Shown here one piece after another: positions 33,929 to 42,553 of a DNA stretch of 64,000 nt. Position numbers and translations under genes: made by a program. Within the stretch, counting starts at the first letter, position 1. Every line of letters begins with the position of its first letter. Source of the DNA: Anaerolineales bacterium UBA5195 (GTDB taxonomy: Bacteria; Chloroflexota; Anaerolineae; Anaerolineales; Villigracilaceae). Location: positions 124,001 through 188,000 of the forward strand of contig DHVZ01000003.1 of assembly GCA_002412925.1 (NCBI GenBank), written 5' to 3'. The notes below the pieces were generated by a model. The model ran no database searches, was not told where the DNA came from, and saw nothing but the letters and a program-made list of their open reading frames with translations.

Positions 33929-34639
33929 TCACTCCTTCGAGCGTTTTAACAAACTGCGGGCGATCAATAAATGCCAGATCATGTAAAACAAGCCGCCACT
34001 GGCTAACCAGACGACTTGCAGGGTGGGCGCGATGGCAAAGGTCATGCAGTAAACCAGGTCACAGCCGCTTGCTAGCAATCCCACGATGGCGGTGGCGCGG
34101 TTGGAGTGCAGCATTATGATCGAAAACAGCAGTCCCGCCAGGGCAATGAGCAGTAGACTAACGTACACGCCGGTAGCGGGCCAGGTTGCCAACGGGTCAA
34201 GAGTCACGAGGATGGATTGCCCGGCGGCCAGCAAAGCGGATTTTTGCGCTTCGGAGGATGCTGTGGCGTACTGCTGGCTGAGAGAGAGCATCGAAAACGA
34301 ATGATTCGATGCAAAACTGACGGCGATGCCCATTAATCCGCTGGCGAAGGCTATTAACGCCAGGCTTTTGTGGGCTTGCCAGGAAGCCGCGCCCAGCGCC
34401 AGGAAAATCAATCCTACCAAAGCGTAATTGACGAGGTCAAAAACGGACAGGAACGCCAGCCCGATGAACGGGTTACTCTGCAAAAGAGCGTACCACTCCA
34501 CAACCGATTGGGGAACGGTCTCCATCCCGGTGAAGAGCGAGACCTCCGCACCAAGATTGCGGCGAAAGAGCACAGCGGCCAACAGAGCGGCAATCCCTCC
34601 GATTCGGTAAAGCGGCTTCCAGGTCGAGATTTCGGGCAT
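33929..34639 (-). CDS. DUF4386 family membrane protein, paralog 2
   Basis: A 236-residue DUF4386 protein with six helices. The N-terminal pattern is STWKPLYRIGGIAALLAAVL and the middle is ATASSEAQKSALLAAGQSIL. It differs from the other three in the C-terminus (WHLLIARSLLKRSKE rather than LARDLFRLGR). The start at 34639 removes a non-membrane Arg/Pro-rich extension. It is placed between the two HGxFETLQG paralogs, so the pair unit may have been duplicated as a block. Confidence 0.8.
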   Translation of the reverse strand: MPEISTWKPLYRIGGIAALLAAVLFRRNLGAEVSLFTGMETVPQSVVEWYALLQSNPFIGLAFLSVFDLVNYALVGLIFLALGAASWQAHKSLALIAFASGLMGIAVSFASNHSFSMLSLSQQYATASSEAQKSALLAAGQSILVTLDPLATWPATGVYVSLLLIALAGLLFSIIMLHSNRATAIVGLLASGCDLVYCMTFAIAPTLQVVWLASGGLFYMIWHLLIARSLLKRSKE

Positions 34640-34643
34640 AGGG

Positions 34644-35291
34644 TTACACGGCCTCCCCGGCCTGTTTTTGCAGATCGCTTGCAAACCCGGCCACAAAAGT
34701 CAGCAGAAAGATCCCCAGCCCGCCGCCGAAGACAAAAGACCAACAAATCGCGAGGATGCGTTCGTCATCACTGATGCCGGGAACGTATCCGGTAATCGCG
34801 ATGAACAGCCCGATCAAGAACGAAATCGAACCCAGTGAAAGCATGACCGGCCAGATTTTTGCCAATTTGCGCCGGAGGCCATCGGGCAGAACCTTGCGCC
34901 ACCAATTCAACGGTTTGTTAATCCGCCTCGCCGCTGCCCATGTCACCGGCACGAACAGGATCTGCGCCGCGATCCCGCCGCCAACCAGGAAAAGCAGGAT
35001 GAACAGCAGGCCAAAAACAGTGGCGCCGTGTTTCGTTTGAATGAAACCAACCGACCAAACGATGATCGCCAGGCTGACCAAAATTGCCAGGAGGCCGGTG
35101 ATGAGGAAGTTGGGGACGATAGTGAAGGCTTCCTCATCACCCCACAAATTCATCTCTGGTCCAATGGCCTGGATAATCAGGCCGCTGGTGGGTCGGTTCC
35201 CTTGTAGGGTCTCGAAAAAGCCATGGTCAATGCCGGCGATGGCGAGCATAACCCCGATAGTTGAGGCGATGATTCTTGTAGTGCGATTCAT
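34644..35291 (-). CDS. HGxFETLQG membrane protein, paralog 2
   Basis: A 215-residue paralog of the protein at 33324-33926. It begins MNRTTRIIASTIGVMLAIAG, then IDHGFFETLQGNRPTSGLII, and has PNFLITGLLAILVSLAIIVW before GFIQTKHG. Five membrane helices; a longer basic loop (RRINKPLNWWRKVLPDGLRR) faces the cytoplasm by the positive-inside rule. TGGAGTAAAAA precedes the ATG. Function unknown. Confidence 0.75.
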   Translation of the reverse strand: MNRTTRIIASTIGVMLAIAGIDHGFFETLQGNRPTSGLIIQAIGPEMNLWGDEEAFTIVPNFLITGLLAILVSLAIIVWSVGFIQTKHGATVFGLLFILLFLVGGGIAAQILFVPVTWAAARRINKPLNWWRKVLPDGLRRKLAKIWPVMLSLGSISFLIGLFIAITGYVPGISDDERILAICWSFVFGGGLGIFLLTFVAGFASDLQKQAGEAV

Positions 35292-35311
35292 TTTTTACTC
35301 CATTGATTGTG

Positions 35312-35836
35312 TCAACCCTGGCCGAGTTTCGTTGTCAAGCTGCTGGCCCAGGCGCGGATAGCAGTCCAATCGCGGTGGTCGCCGAGCGGGAAAATCCCCA
35401 GAGCCACGGCCAGACGCATGAGCAGTATATTGGGTGTGATTGGCAGTTTTCTGAAATCCAGCGCCCCGGCAAAATAGCCTTCGCTGACCGGTCTGACCAG
35501 TTCGCGCACTGGTTTCATCCAGTCCCTCAAACCATCTCGATAGTTCTCAGCCTTTGGCATGGCCAGCGTGATGCAGACCATGAACGTGGCAAAGGGTCTT
35601 CGGGACAACTCTGACTGGTGAGTCTGCATAAATTGCCTGGCTTCTGGCAGCCATTTTGCCCCGCGGATGGCGCTGCCCGCCACAACGGCCCAATAGGCCG
35701 TCAGGTCTTTGACAGCTTTCATGGGCAGGACATCGACCTGCGCGCCATTTTCGGACAGGGTCTTGCCAATCGCTTCGGCTACCCCCGCAGTGGAACCAGC
35801 CCGGCTAGCATAAGTGACAAGGATTTTGTTCATCAT
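35312..35836 (-). CDS. Flavodoxin-domain protein
   Basis: A 174-residue protein with an FMN-binding flavodoxin fold. The phosphate-binding loop is TYASRAGSTAGVAEAIG, and the second strand-loop is VAGSAIRGAKWLPEARQFM. The overall layout matches the HemG-like/menaquinone-dependent protoporphyrinogen dehydrogenase group of short flavodoxins, but a heme role is not shown by neighbours. TAGGAGAATTTTT precedes two adjacent ATG codons. It may serve as electron carrier for the membrane proteins of the cluster or the dehydrogenase downstream. Confidence 0.85.
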   Translation of the reverse strand: MMNKILVTYASRAGSTAGVAEAIGKTLSENGAQVDVLPMKAVKDLTAYWAVVAGSAIRGAKWLPEARQFMQTHQSELSRRPFATFMVCITLAMPKAENYRDGLRDWMKPVRELVRPVSEGYFAGALDFRKLPITPNILLMRLAVALGIFPLGDHRDWTAIRAWASSLTTKLGQG

Positions 35837-35846
35837 AAAAATTCTC

Positions 35847-36572
35847 CTACTTCCTTATTTCGCTTCGGCCCAGCCGAAACAGGTCGCGGGCCAGGAGCGG
35901 GAACCAGACCAGGTAGAGTGGACCAGCGATGGCCATGAAGATGAACCCCAACGTGGGAAAGAGGAAACCAACAAAAATATGGGCCAAATCCAGGCTGTGC
36001 GTTAAAATGCCCACATAAGCGGTTGCCTTACTGAAACTATTCCCCCAGAGCATAACTATCGAAATCAACACTGTGCCGGTTTGCAAAAGAATACCGCCGA
36101 TAATGGCTCCAGAGCCATGCCACATGTCGGAAGCCAGGATGGCATCAGCTGCTGCTAAAAGTTGAACTCTCTGCGCTTCGCTGGTTGCCGTAGCAAACTT
36201 GTCGCTCAAGGAAAGCCAGGAGAAAACTGAAGGAGTGGCGAGAAAGAGGGTCAGCCCTGAAAAAATAAGCACGGTAGCGAGCATGGCATAAGCGTTATTC
36301 ACTTTCTTCAGGATGGCGTAATTGTCCAAAAAGAGCAGGTAATATAACGGCATAACGAAAATGCTAAGCACATCCAGGCGCAAAAGGCCGACCAGCCGGT
36401 TGTTTTGGAGCATGGTAAAGCCCTCCTGCGCAGTTTCGGGCTGTCCACCAATCGCTACCAGAATAAGCATTGTAGCCAGGGAGTAGGCCAGTAGTATCAA
36501 AGAGGCTACACCGCCGAGGGTATAAAGGCTTTTCCAGTTTGTATCTGTAGTTTCATTAAGCGCTTGATTCAT
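35847..36572 (-). CDS. DUF4386 family membrane protein, paralog 3
   Basis: A 241-residue DUF4386 protein with six helices. Conserved marks: TNWKSLYTLGGVASLILLAY at the N-terminus, FATATSEAQRVQLLAAADAI in the middle and GPLYLVWFPLLARDLFRLGR at the end. It is most like paralog 4 next to it (both end in the same LARDLFRLGR motif), which indicates a recent tandem duplication. AAAGGATAAAGCAAC precedes the ATG. Function unknown. Confidence 0.8.
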   Translation of the reverse strand: MNQALNETTDTNWKSLYTLGGVASLILLAYSLATMLILVAIGGQPETAQEGFTMLQNNRLVGLLRLDVLSIFVMPLYYLLFLDNYAILKKVNNAYAMLATVLIFSGLTLFLATPSVFSWLSLSDKFATATSEAQRVQLLAAADAILASDMWHGSGAIIGGILLQTGTVLISIVMLWGNSFSKATAYVGILTHSLDLAHIFVGFLFPTLGFIFMAIAGPLYLVWFPLLARDLFRLGRSEIRK

Positions 36573-36578
36573 GTTGCT

Positions 36579-37304
36579 TTATCCTTTGGATTTGTTTCGC
36601 CCCAACCGGAAAAGGTCGCGGGCCAGCATGGGGAACCAGACCAGATAAAACGGGCCCATCGCCATCTGGATGGTAGCCGAGAGAGATGGCATAAGCGGAT
36701 GCAGAAGGTGCTGGATCAAGTCGAGGGCGTTGCCCAGCAGCCCGGCAAGCGCAGTCACTTTGCTGAAATCCCGGCTGCGGAGCATGACCAGTGAGATGAT
36801 CACCCCGCCACCCTGCAGCAGGATCCCCGACATGTACGCGCCGGAGCTATTCCACATATCCGCCGCGATGACGGCCTCGCCCGCTGCCAGGAACTGGGTG
36901 CGCTGCGCCTCGCTGACGGCAGCCGCATATTGTTCACCCAGATGAAACAAGGCAAAGGTCGATTCAGAAGCAAAGCAAATCGTGACCGCCATCAACGTAA
37001 AGAGGGTTGCAAGGAGCGTGGCAACCGGGCTGATGCGCCGTAAGGCAAAATACAGTGCCGGGAAGGTACCCAAATAAGCCCCCAACAGGAACAGGAACAA
37101 GAAATCCCCGCGCAAGATACTCGCCAGCCGGTCGGTTTGCTGGAGCGCAAAATATTCCGCCGCACTGGTTGGTTTGGGGCCAAGCGCCATCATGACACTC
37201 GTATAGGCCAGGATGGAGGCCAGTTGCAATAAAGCTGCCATCCCGCCAATAGTATAGAGATGTTTCCAATTTGGTACTGCAATTTCGAGGGGCGATTGAT
37301 CCAT
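36579..37304 (-). CDS. DUF4386 family membrane protein, paralog 4
   Basis: A 241-residue DUF4386 protein, first gene of the cluster. Marks: VPNWKHLYTIGGMAALLQLA, YAAAVSEAQRTQFLAAGEAV and GPFYLVWFPMLARDLFRLGR. The start at 37304 (MDQSPLEIAV) is chosen because upstream in-frame codons lie in a leader region and are not family-like; AGGAAAAAAGCAAAC precedes the ATG. It overlaps nothing and is six bases from paralog 3. Confidence 0.8.
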   Translation of the reverse strand: MDQSPLEIAVPNWKHLYTIGGMAALLQLASILAYTSVMMALGPKPTSAAEYFALQQTDRLASILRGDFLFLFLLGAYLGTFPALYFALRRISPVATLLATLFTLMAVTICFASESTFALFHLGEQYAAAVSEAQRTQFLAAGEAVIAADMWNSSGAYMSGILLQGGGVIISLVMLRSRDFSKVTALAGLLGNALDLIQHLLHPLMPSLSATIQMAMGPFYLVWFPMLARDLFRLGRNKSKG

Positions 37305-37359
37305 GTTTGCTTTTTTCCTGTGTAAATGTATCGTTTCTATGCTTTCATGCACGCATTTT

Positions 37360-37398
37360 TCAAACGCAATCATAGTTCCATAGTTCACAATCGTCCAT
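37360..37398 (-). CDS. Possible 12-residue leader peptide of the DUF4386 cluster
   Basis: A short frame MDDCELWNYDCV lies 55 bases upstream of the first cluster gene, with a strong GCAGGAGAAG ribosome binding site. Its length, placement and enrichment in Cys, Trp, Tyr and Asp fit a translated leader, but no paired attenuator structure was found. Confidence 0.3.
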   Translation of the reverse strand: MDDCELWNYDCV

Positions 37399-37459
37399 GA
37401 CTTCTCCTGCAAGAAATGTGATATTTTACGCAAATCAAGTCCAATCAATATATATCCCT

Positions 37460-37488
37460 TTGACATTATGCCCGCGTGCGGCTAAAAT
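37460..37488 (+). promoter_or_regulatory. Sigma70-like promoter of coaE
   Basis: A perfect TTGACA (37460-37465) and TAAAAT (37483-37488) are separated by 17 bases. Transcription toward the coaE fusion gene would start near 37495. Confidence 0.75.
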
Positions 37489-37547
37489 GATAAGAGCACT
37501 GTGTAATTTTTTAGCCCACATGGTATTTCTCCATCAAGGAGCCAGAC

Positions 37548-38681
37548 GTGAGCAGTAAATGGCCTGATAAATACGTTATCGGTCTGACCGGGAACATTGC
37601 CACCGGTAAAAGCGTGGTACGCAAGATGCTGGAACATCTCGGCGCTTATGGCATCGACGCCGATTCGCTTTCACACCGCGCCATTGCCAAAGGTGCGCCA
37701 GGCTACAAGCCCGTCCTGGACGTCTTCGGCAAATGGATCCTCAGGGCAGATGGCGAAATTGATCGCGCCAAATTAGGACGCTTGGTCTTTAATGATGGCG
37801 ATGCGATGTCTCAACTCGAAGACATCGTTCATCCGCTGGTCTCCCAGGCTATCGACGTGATGGTCAAACGCTCCACCCAGCGCGTCATCGTCATCGAGGC
37901 TATTAAATTGCTCGAAAGCGACTTGCGCAACGTCTGCGATGCAATCTGGGCCGTCAATGTGCCGAAAGAAGTGCAAATCCGGCGCCTGATGGAAAAACGC
38001 GGCCTGGCGCGTGAAGAAGCCACCCAGCGCGTCCACTTCCAGAGCGACCAACAGCAAAAAATCGCTGCCGCAAACGTCACCATCCAAAATTCCGGGTCGT
38101 TCGAAGAAACCTGGAAAATTGTCGTCGCTGAATGGAAGCAGGTCAACCCACAGTCTGATACCATCCAAGTGGTGGTAAAACCGGTTACAGGTGAATTCGT
38201 CATCGCGCGCGGGCGGCCCCGGGATTCTGCAGCCATCGCCGAATTGGTCACCCGATTAAGTGGCGGCGCCCACACCATGACCCAAGACGATGTGATGGCC
38301 GCTTTCGGCGAAAAAGCCTTCATGCTCTTGCAACTCGGCGGCAAAAACGTGGGCGTGGCTGGCTGGCAGGTGGAAAACTTGGTAGCCCGCACCACTGAAT
38401 TCTTCATCGACCCGGCTGTTGAGATCGAAAAAGGTTTAAAGGCGCTGGTCGATGAAGTTGAGCGGGCTTCAAGCGATTTGCAATGCGAAGCCTCGCTGTT
38501 GTTCCTGCCGCAATCGTTGGCCGTCATGCAGGCTATCTGGAAACAATTGGGCTATGAGCCGCGGACACAGCAATCGCTGGGAGTTCAGGCCTGGACCGAT
38601 GCCGCCATCGAATCGTCCCAGCCCAATGCCGCTTTATTCTTTAAGCAATTGCGCCAGGATCGTGTTTTGCGCCCCATTTAG
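37548..38681 (+). CDS. coaE: Dephospho-CoA kinase fused to a GNAT-like domain
   Basis: A 377-residue protein. Residues 1-200 are dephospho-CoA kinase, the last step of CoA synthesis: P-loop GLTGNIATGKSVV, GAYGIDADSLSH, the lid segment EKRGLAREEATQRVHFQ. Standard CoaE is about 200 residues, so the remaining 175 are an added domain, beginning VIARGRPRDSAAIAELVTRL and containing AGWQVENLVARTTEFFIDP, which looks like a GNAT acyltransferase fold without a clear R-x-x-G-x-G loop. Such domains bind acyl-CoA, so a sensor or regulatory role is plausible. The start is a GTG after AAGGAGCCAGAC. Confidence 0.85.
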   Translation: MSSKWPDKYVIGLTGNIATGKSVVRKMLEHLGAYGIDADSLSHRAIAKGAPGYKPVLDVFGKWILRADGEIDRAKLGRLVFNDGDAMSQLEDIVHPLVSQAIDVMVKRSTQRVIVIEAIKLLESDLRNVCDAIWAVNVPKEVQIRRLMEKRGLAREEATQRVHFQSDQQQKIAAANVTIQNSGSFEETWKIVVAEWKQVNPQSDTIQVVVKPVTGEFVIARGRPRDSAAIAELVTRLSGGAHTMTQDDVMAAFGEKAFMLLQLGGKNVGVAGWQVENLVARTTEFFIDPAVEIEKGLKALVDEVERASSDLQCEASLLFLPQSLAVMQAIWKQLGYEPRTQQSLGVQAWTDAAIESSQPNAALFFKQLRQDRVLRPI

Positions 38682-38816
38682 GGCAAACAGGGAAACCGGT
38701 AATTAGAGAAACGGGTCACAGTTAAACAGGTATCAGGGCATGGGATGACAGTTCCCAGTTCCCCCGCCTTCCGTGCCTGAGCCTAATTGCCCCAGCCCTG
38801 ATTGCTGACCCCTGAT

Positions 38817-39680
38817 ATGACTGAGCTTCTCAACGACCTATTTTTTATTTTCCAACGCCTGAACTGGTTTAGCGTCATCGATATTGTTCTCGTGACGCTT
38901 GTCTTCTATAGCCTGTTGTATCTTTTACGAGATACGCAGGCCATGGTTTTGTTGCGCGGCATCATTTTCCTGGTAGTTTTGCTGGCACTGCTCACCGCCC
39001 TGGTGGATTTACCCGCTTTTTCATGGCTGCTGCGCACCACCCTGCCCGCGCTCTTACTGGCCATCCCGGTCATTTTTGCCCCTGAAATCCGCCGCGCCTT
39101 GGAACGGATTGGGCGCGCGGGAACTTTCATCCCCGGTAACAGCCAAAAGAAAGACCTGGAGATCCAAGCCGCCATCCAGGCTGTGGTTAGCGCATCTGCG
39201 CGGCTCTCGTCCCGCCAACACGGGGCGCTGATTATCCTGCAGCGACTCGATAACCTTGAAGAATATGTTCGCACTGGCGTGGTTATGAATGCGCGGCTGA
39301 CGCCCGAACTTTTGTTACAAATCTTTTACCCGAACACGCCGCTCCACGATGGAGCCGTCATTGTGGAAGGCCTGCGGGTGGTGGCCGGGGCCTGCGTCAT
39401 GCCGCTTTCAGCCAGCGGCATTCTGGCGCGTTCGCCTGAACGCCAGATGGGATTGCGCCACCGCGCGGCGCTCGGCATTTCAGAGGCCTCCGATGCCATT
39501 GCAGTGGTTGTTTCCGAAGAAACCGGCTCCATTTCCATTGCCCACGCAGGGCGCATGATCCGCAGGCTCGACCCAGACAGGCTGGAAAATATCCTGAGCG
39601 CCTTCTACCGTCCAGAGCGCCGCCGCAAGGGTTTCTTCCAGCGCCATTTTCCCTACTTGTTTTCCCAGGATGAACAGTAG
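38817..39680 (+). CDS. cdaA: Diadenylate cyclase, membrane type
   Basis: A 287-residue enzyme that makes cyclic di-AMP from two ATP. Three N-terminal membrane helices (IDIVLVTLVFYSLLYLL, VLLRGIIFLVVLLALLTALV, LPALLLAIPVIFAPEIR) precede the DAC domain with the catalytic motifs LHDGAVIVEG and MGLRHRAALGISE. The next gene, cdaR, is its usual regulatory partner. The ATG at 38817 is preferred; a TTG at 38802 would add five residues. The ribosome binding site is weak. The preceding 135 bases hold no gene, only direct-repeat-like CAGTTCCCAGTTCCC sequence. Confidence 0.95.
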   Translation: MTELLNDLFFIFQRLNWFSVIDIVLVTLVFYSLLYLLRDTQAMVLLRGIIFLVVLLALLTALVDLPAFSWLLRTTLPALLLAIPVIFAPEIRRALERIGRAGTFIPGNSQKKDLEIQAAIQAVVSASARLSSRQHGALIILQRLDNLEEYVRTGVVMNARLTPELLLQIFYPNTPLHDGAVIVEGLRVVAGACVMPLSASGILARSPERQMGLRHRAALGISEASDAIAVVVSEETGSISIAHAGRMIRRLDPDRLENILSAFYRPERRRKGFFQRHFPYLFSQDEQ

Positions 39681-39756
39681 CTTCTTGGGAGTTTGAAATC
39701 CCCGTACGCTTTATGGAGCCCCTTTGCTATCCAGGACAGGGTAAGAAATCAAAATC

Positions 39757-41022
39757 ATGTTTAAATGGCTTTTTCGCAACCTGCGCACACTGCTAATCGC
39801 TTTCGTATTGGCGTTGGCCGTCTGGGTCTCTGCTGTCACCGCCGCCGACCCGGATGAAGTACGCGCCTACCCCCGGCCCGTCCAACTCGAAATTATCGGG
39901 CAAGATCCGGGGTTGGTGATCGTCGGCACCGTGCCCGACAAAGTCTCTTTGACATTGCGCGCGCCGCTCTCAGCTTGGAACGAGTTGACCGCCAGTGACG
40001 GACAGGTGCGCGCCGTCCTGGACCTTTCAGGGCTGGCTGCAGGCCTACATAAGGTCAGCATCCAGGCGCAGGTGAAGGTGCGACCCGTTCGCGTAGTTTC
40101 TGTGTCCCCAACCTTGCTGGATTTAACCCTCGAATCACTTGCCACCAAAACCATCCCCATCCAACTGTCTGTGCGCGGCGAACCGGCAATTGGCTACCAG
40201 GCAGGCACAGCCAAACTCAATCCAGAACAAATCATCCTCTCGGGGCCGCAATCACAAATTGAACAGGCCGTCCGCATCCAGGCTGATTTGAGCATCGCCG
40301 GGATACGCCAGGACATTCAAAGCGCCCTGCCTTTGCGTGTGCTCGACGCAAACGGCCAGGTGATCAGCAAGCTGGCCATCAATCCAGACACGGTACAGGT
40401 CAATCTCCCGATCACCCAGCAGGGGGGCTATCGCGATATCGCCGTCAAAGTGGCGGTCCGCGGACAGGTGGCCGGCGGTTACCGCCTGACAAACATCACC
40501 GTTTTTCCGCCGGTGCTCACCGTTTTCTCAGAAAACCCCGCCATCGTCAATGACCTGCCGGGATTTGTTGAAACCGAGCCGCTCAACCTGAACGGCGAAT
40601 CACAAAACCTCGATACGCGGCTCAAGTTGATCCTGCCAAAAGGCGTTTCCGTCGTGGGTGAGCAGACCGTGCACGTCCAAGTAGGAATTGCGGCGATTGA
40701 AGGCAGTCTCAGCCTGAGCGGAATTCCTGTCGAGGTGATTGGCCTCGCCCCGGGTGAGGAAGCGCACATCTCCCCGAAAACGGTTGACGTGATTCTGACA
40801 GGCCCCCTGCCCATTTTGGACAAACTGACCCCCGGCGATGTCAGGTTCGTGGTGGATTTGACCGGGCTGGAAAGCGGTACGCACCAGGCCGCTCCCCAAC
40901 CGGCCATCCTGATCGCTGATATTCGAGTACAATCGTTGAACCCGGGCACCATCGAAGTCATCATTGGCCCGCGAGTTTCCCCCACGCCGACGCCTTCACC
41001 AACGCCAACGCCACAGCCGTAA
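39757..41022 (+). CDS. cdaR: YbbR-domain protein, regulator of the diadenylate cyclase
   Basis: A 421-residue membrane-anchored protein. After a short cytoplasmic start, one helix (LLIAFVLALAVWVSAVTAA) crosses the membrane, and the outer part holds about four YbbR repeats (each with a P-x-x-V-x-L/V-x-L-x-G type strand; for example KTIPIQLSVRGEPAIGYQAG). The C-terminal tail is Pro/Thr-rich (SPTPTPSPTPTPQP). It controls CdaA activity through contact in the membrane. It follows cdaA by 76 bases on the same strand. Confidence 0.9.
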   Translation: MFKWLFRNLRTLLIAFVLALAVWVSAVTAADPDEVRAYPRPVQLEIIGQDPGLVIVGTVPDKVSLTLRAPLSAWNELTASDGQVRAVLDLSGLAAGLHKVSIQAQVKVRPVRVVSVSPTLLDLTLESLATKTIPIQLSVRGEPAIGYQAGTAKLNPEQIILSGPQSQIEQAVRIQADLSIAGIRQDIQSALPLRVLDANGQVISKLAINPDTVQVNLPITQQGGYRDIAVKVAVRGQVAGGYRLTNITVFPPVLTVFSENPAIVNDLPGFVETEPLNLNGESQNLDTRLKLILPKGVSVVGEQTVHVQVGIAAIEGSLSLSGIPVEVIGLAPGEEAHISPKTVDVILTGPLPILDKLTPGDVRFVVDLTGLESGTHQAAPQPAILIADIRVQSLNPGTIEVIIGPRVSPTPTPSPTPTPQP

Positions 41023-41107
41023 ATCCCCGAGATTGTTCGGGCGGCAGGAAAACAGGCCCCCGCCCTTACCCAGCCCTCTCCCAAAAATGGAGAGGGGGAG
41101 TTATTGA

Positions 41108-42475
41108 ATGCCTAAACCAGTAGTTGCACTTGTAGGACGCCCCAATGTGGGCAAGAGCACGCTTTTCAATCGTCTGGCCGGGGAGCGCCTGGCAATCGTG
41201 GACGATACGCCCGGAACCACCCGCGACCGCATCTTTGCCGACGCGGAATGGAACGGGATTTCGTTCACGGTGGTGGATACAGGCGGAATCGATCCCAGCC
41301 ACGGGGGGAAAACCCCATTATCGATAGGCTCATCCGATTTTATCGACGAAATCCGCACCCAGGCCGGGGTCGCCATCCGCGAAGCCGACGTGGTCTTGCT
41401 GCTAACCGACGGCCAGACCGGCCCAACCCCCGCCGACCAGGAAGTGGCTGAAATCCTGCGGCGCAGGCAAAAAATCGTTGACGGGCAGCCTTTCCCGCCG
41501 GTATTACTGGTGGTGAATAAATGCGAGAGCCGCGTAGAGCGTGAAGCCGTTGCCCAGTTCTACGAACTTGGTCTGGGCGACCCGCACCCTATTTCGGCAG
41601 TGCATGGCACAGATACCGGTGACCTGCTGGACGAACTGGTCAAGGCTTTCCCAAAAGATATCGAAACGGTCGAAGACGATTCGGTCAAAATTGCCATCGT
41701 GGGCAAGCCCAATGCCGGAAAATCAAGCCTGCTCAACAAGCTGGTGGGACACGAGCGCGCCATCGTCAGCCCGATTGCCGGAACGACACGCGATGCGGTG
41801 GATACCAAAATCAAGGTTAATGATCTGGACGTGACCCTGATCGACACGGCGGGCATCCGGCGCCGCGGCAGGATCGACCCCGGCGTGGAGAAATTCAGCG
41901 TTTTGCGCGCGTTCAAGGCCATCGAACGCGCCGATGTGGCCCTCTTGATGATCGACGCAACCGAGGGCATCACCTCGCAGGATGCGCACATTGCCGGGTA
42001 CATTTTGGATGAGTGGAAAAGCTGTGTTGTGCTGGTCAATAAATGGGATGCGCTTGTCAAAGACAATTACAGCATGGAAAACTTCACCAAGACCATCCGC
42101 CGCGACCTGAACTTCATGGATTATGTGCCGATTTTGTTCATTTCGGCCAAGACCGGCCAGCGCGTGGACCAGGTGCTGCCACTGGCTTTGCAAGTGCAAG
42201 AGGAGCGCCTGGCGCGCCTGTCCACCTCGAAAATCAACGACATCCTCCAAAAAGCGATGGATTACCAACCGCCGCCTTCGCATGCCGGCATCCAGCTCAA
42301 AATCTATTATGGCACGCAGGTACGTTCCAACCCGCCGACTTTTGTGCTCTTTGTCAACAACCCCGCGCTGATGCACTTCACCTACCTGCGCTTCCTTGAA
42401 AACCGCATCCGCGCGGAATACGGTTTTTTGGGGACGCCGATCAAGCTGGCCGCCAAGGGGCATAACGACAAGTAA
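41108..42475 (+). CDS. der: Ribosome biogenesis GTPase Der
   Basis: A 455-residue GTPase with two G domains in tandem and a C-terminal KH-like domain; it acts in 50S subunit assembly. The P-loops are GRPNVGKSTLFN and GKPNAGKSSLLN, the G3 motifs DTGG and DTAG, the G4 motifs NKCE and NKWD. The first G4 has Cys instead of the usual Asp third position, which may alter nucleotide specificity or reflect lineage drift. The C-terminal domain includes PPTFVLFVNNPALMHFTYLR and GTPIKLAAKG. GAGGGGGAG precedes the ATG. Confidence 0.95.
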   Translation: MPKPVVALVGRPNVGKSTLFNRLAGERLAIVDDTPGTTRDRIFADAEWNGISFTVVDTGGIDPSHGGKTPLSIGSSDFIDEIRTQAGVAIREADVVLLLTDGQTGPTPADQEVAEILRRRQKIVDGQPFPPVLLVVNKCESRVEREAVAQFYELGLGDPHPISAVHGTDTGDLLDELVKAFPKDIETVEDDSVKIAIVGKPNAGKSSLLNKLVGHERAIVSPIAGTTRDAVDTKIKVNDLDVTLIDTAGIRRRGRIDPGVEKFSVLRAFKAIERADVALLMIDATEGITSQDAHIAGYILDEWKSCVVLVNKWDALVKDNYSMENFTKTIRRDLNFMDYVPILFISAKTGQRVDQVLPLALQVQEERLARLSTSKINDILQKAMDYQPPPSHAGIQLKIYYGTQVRSNPPTFVLFVNNPALMHFTYLRFLENRIRAEYGFLGTPIKLAAKGHNDK

Positions 42476-42484
42476 GCAAAGAGT

Positions 42485-42543
42485 AGTGAATAGAAAACAG
42501 TGGTCCCGTGGTTGAATTGCGGGGCTACTGTTTTCTATTCACT
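42485..42543. terminator. Bidirectional hairpin between der and the NBR1-Ig gene
   Basis: AGTGAATAGAAAACAGT (42485-42501) and its exact inverse (42527-42543) form a 17-bp stem between convergent genes. Confidence 0.75.
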
Positions 42544-42553
42544 GATAACTGGC

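Noticed and set aside
37305..37547. Promoter of the DUF4386 cluster on the minus strand
   Set aside because: AT-rich boxes (TAAAAT, TTGATT) exist but no pair with 16-18 base spacing was found, so it was not listed.
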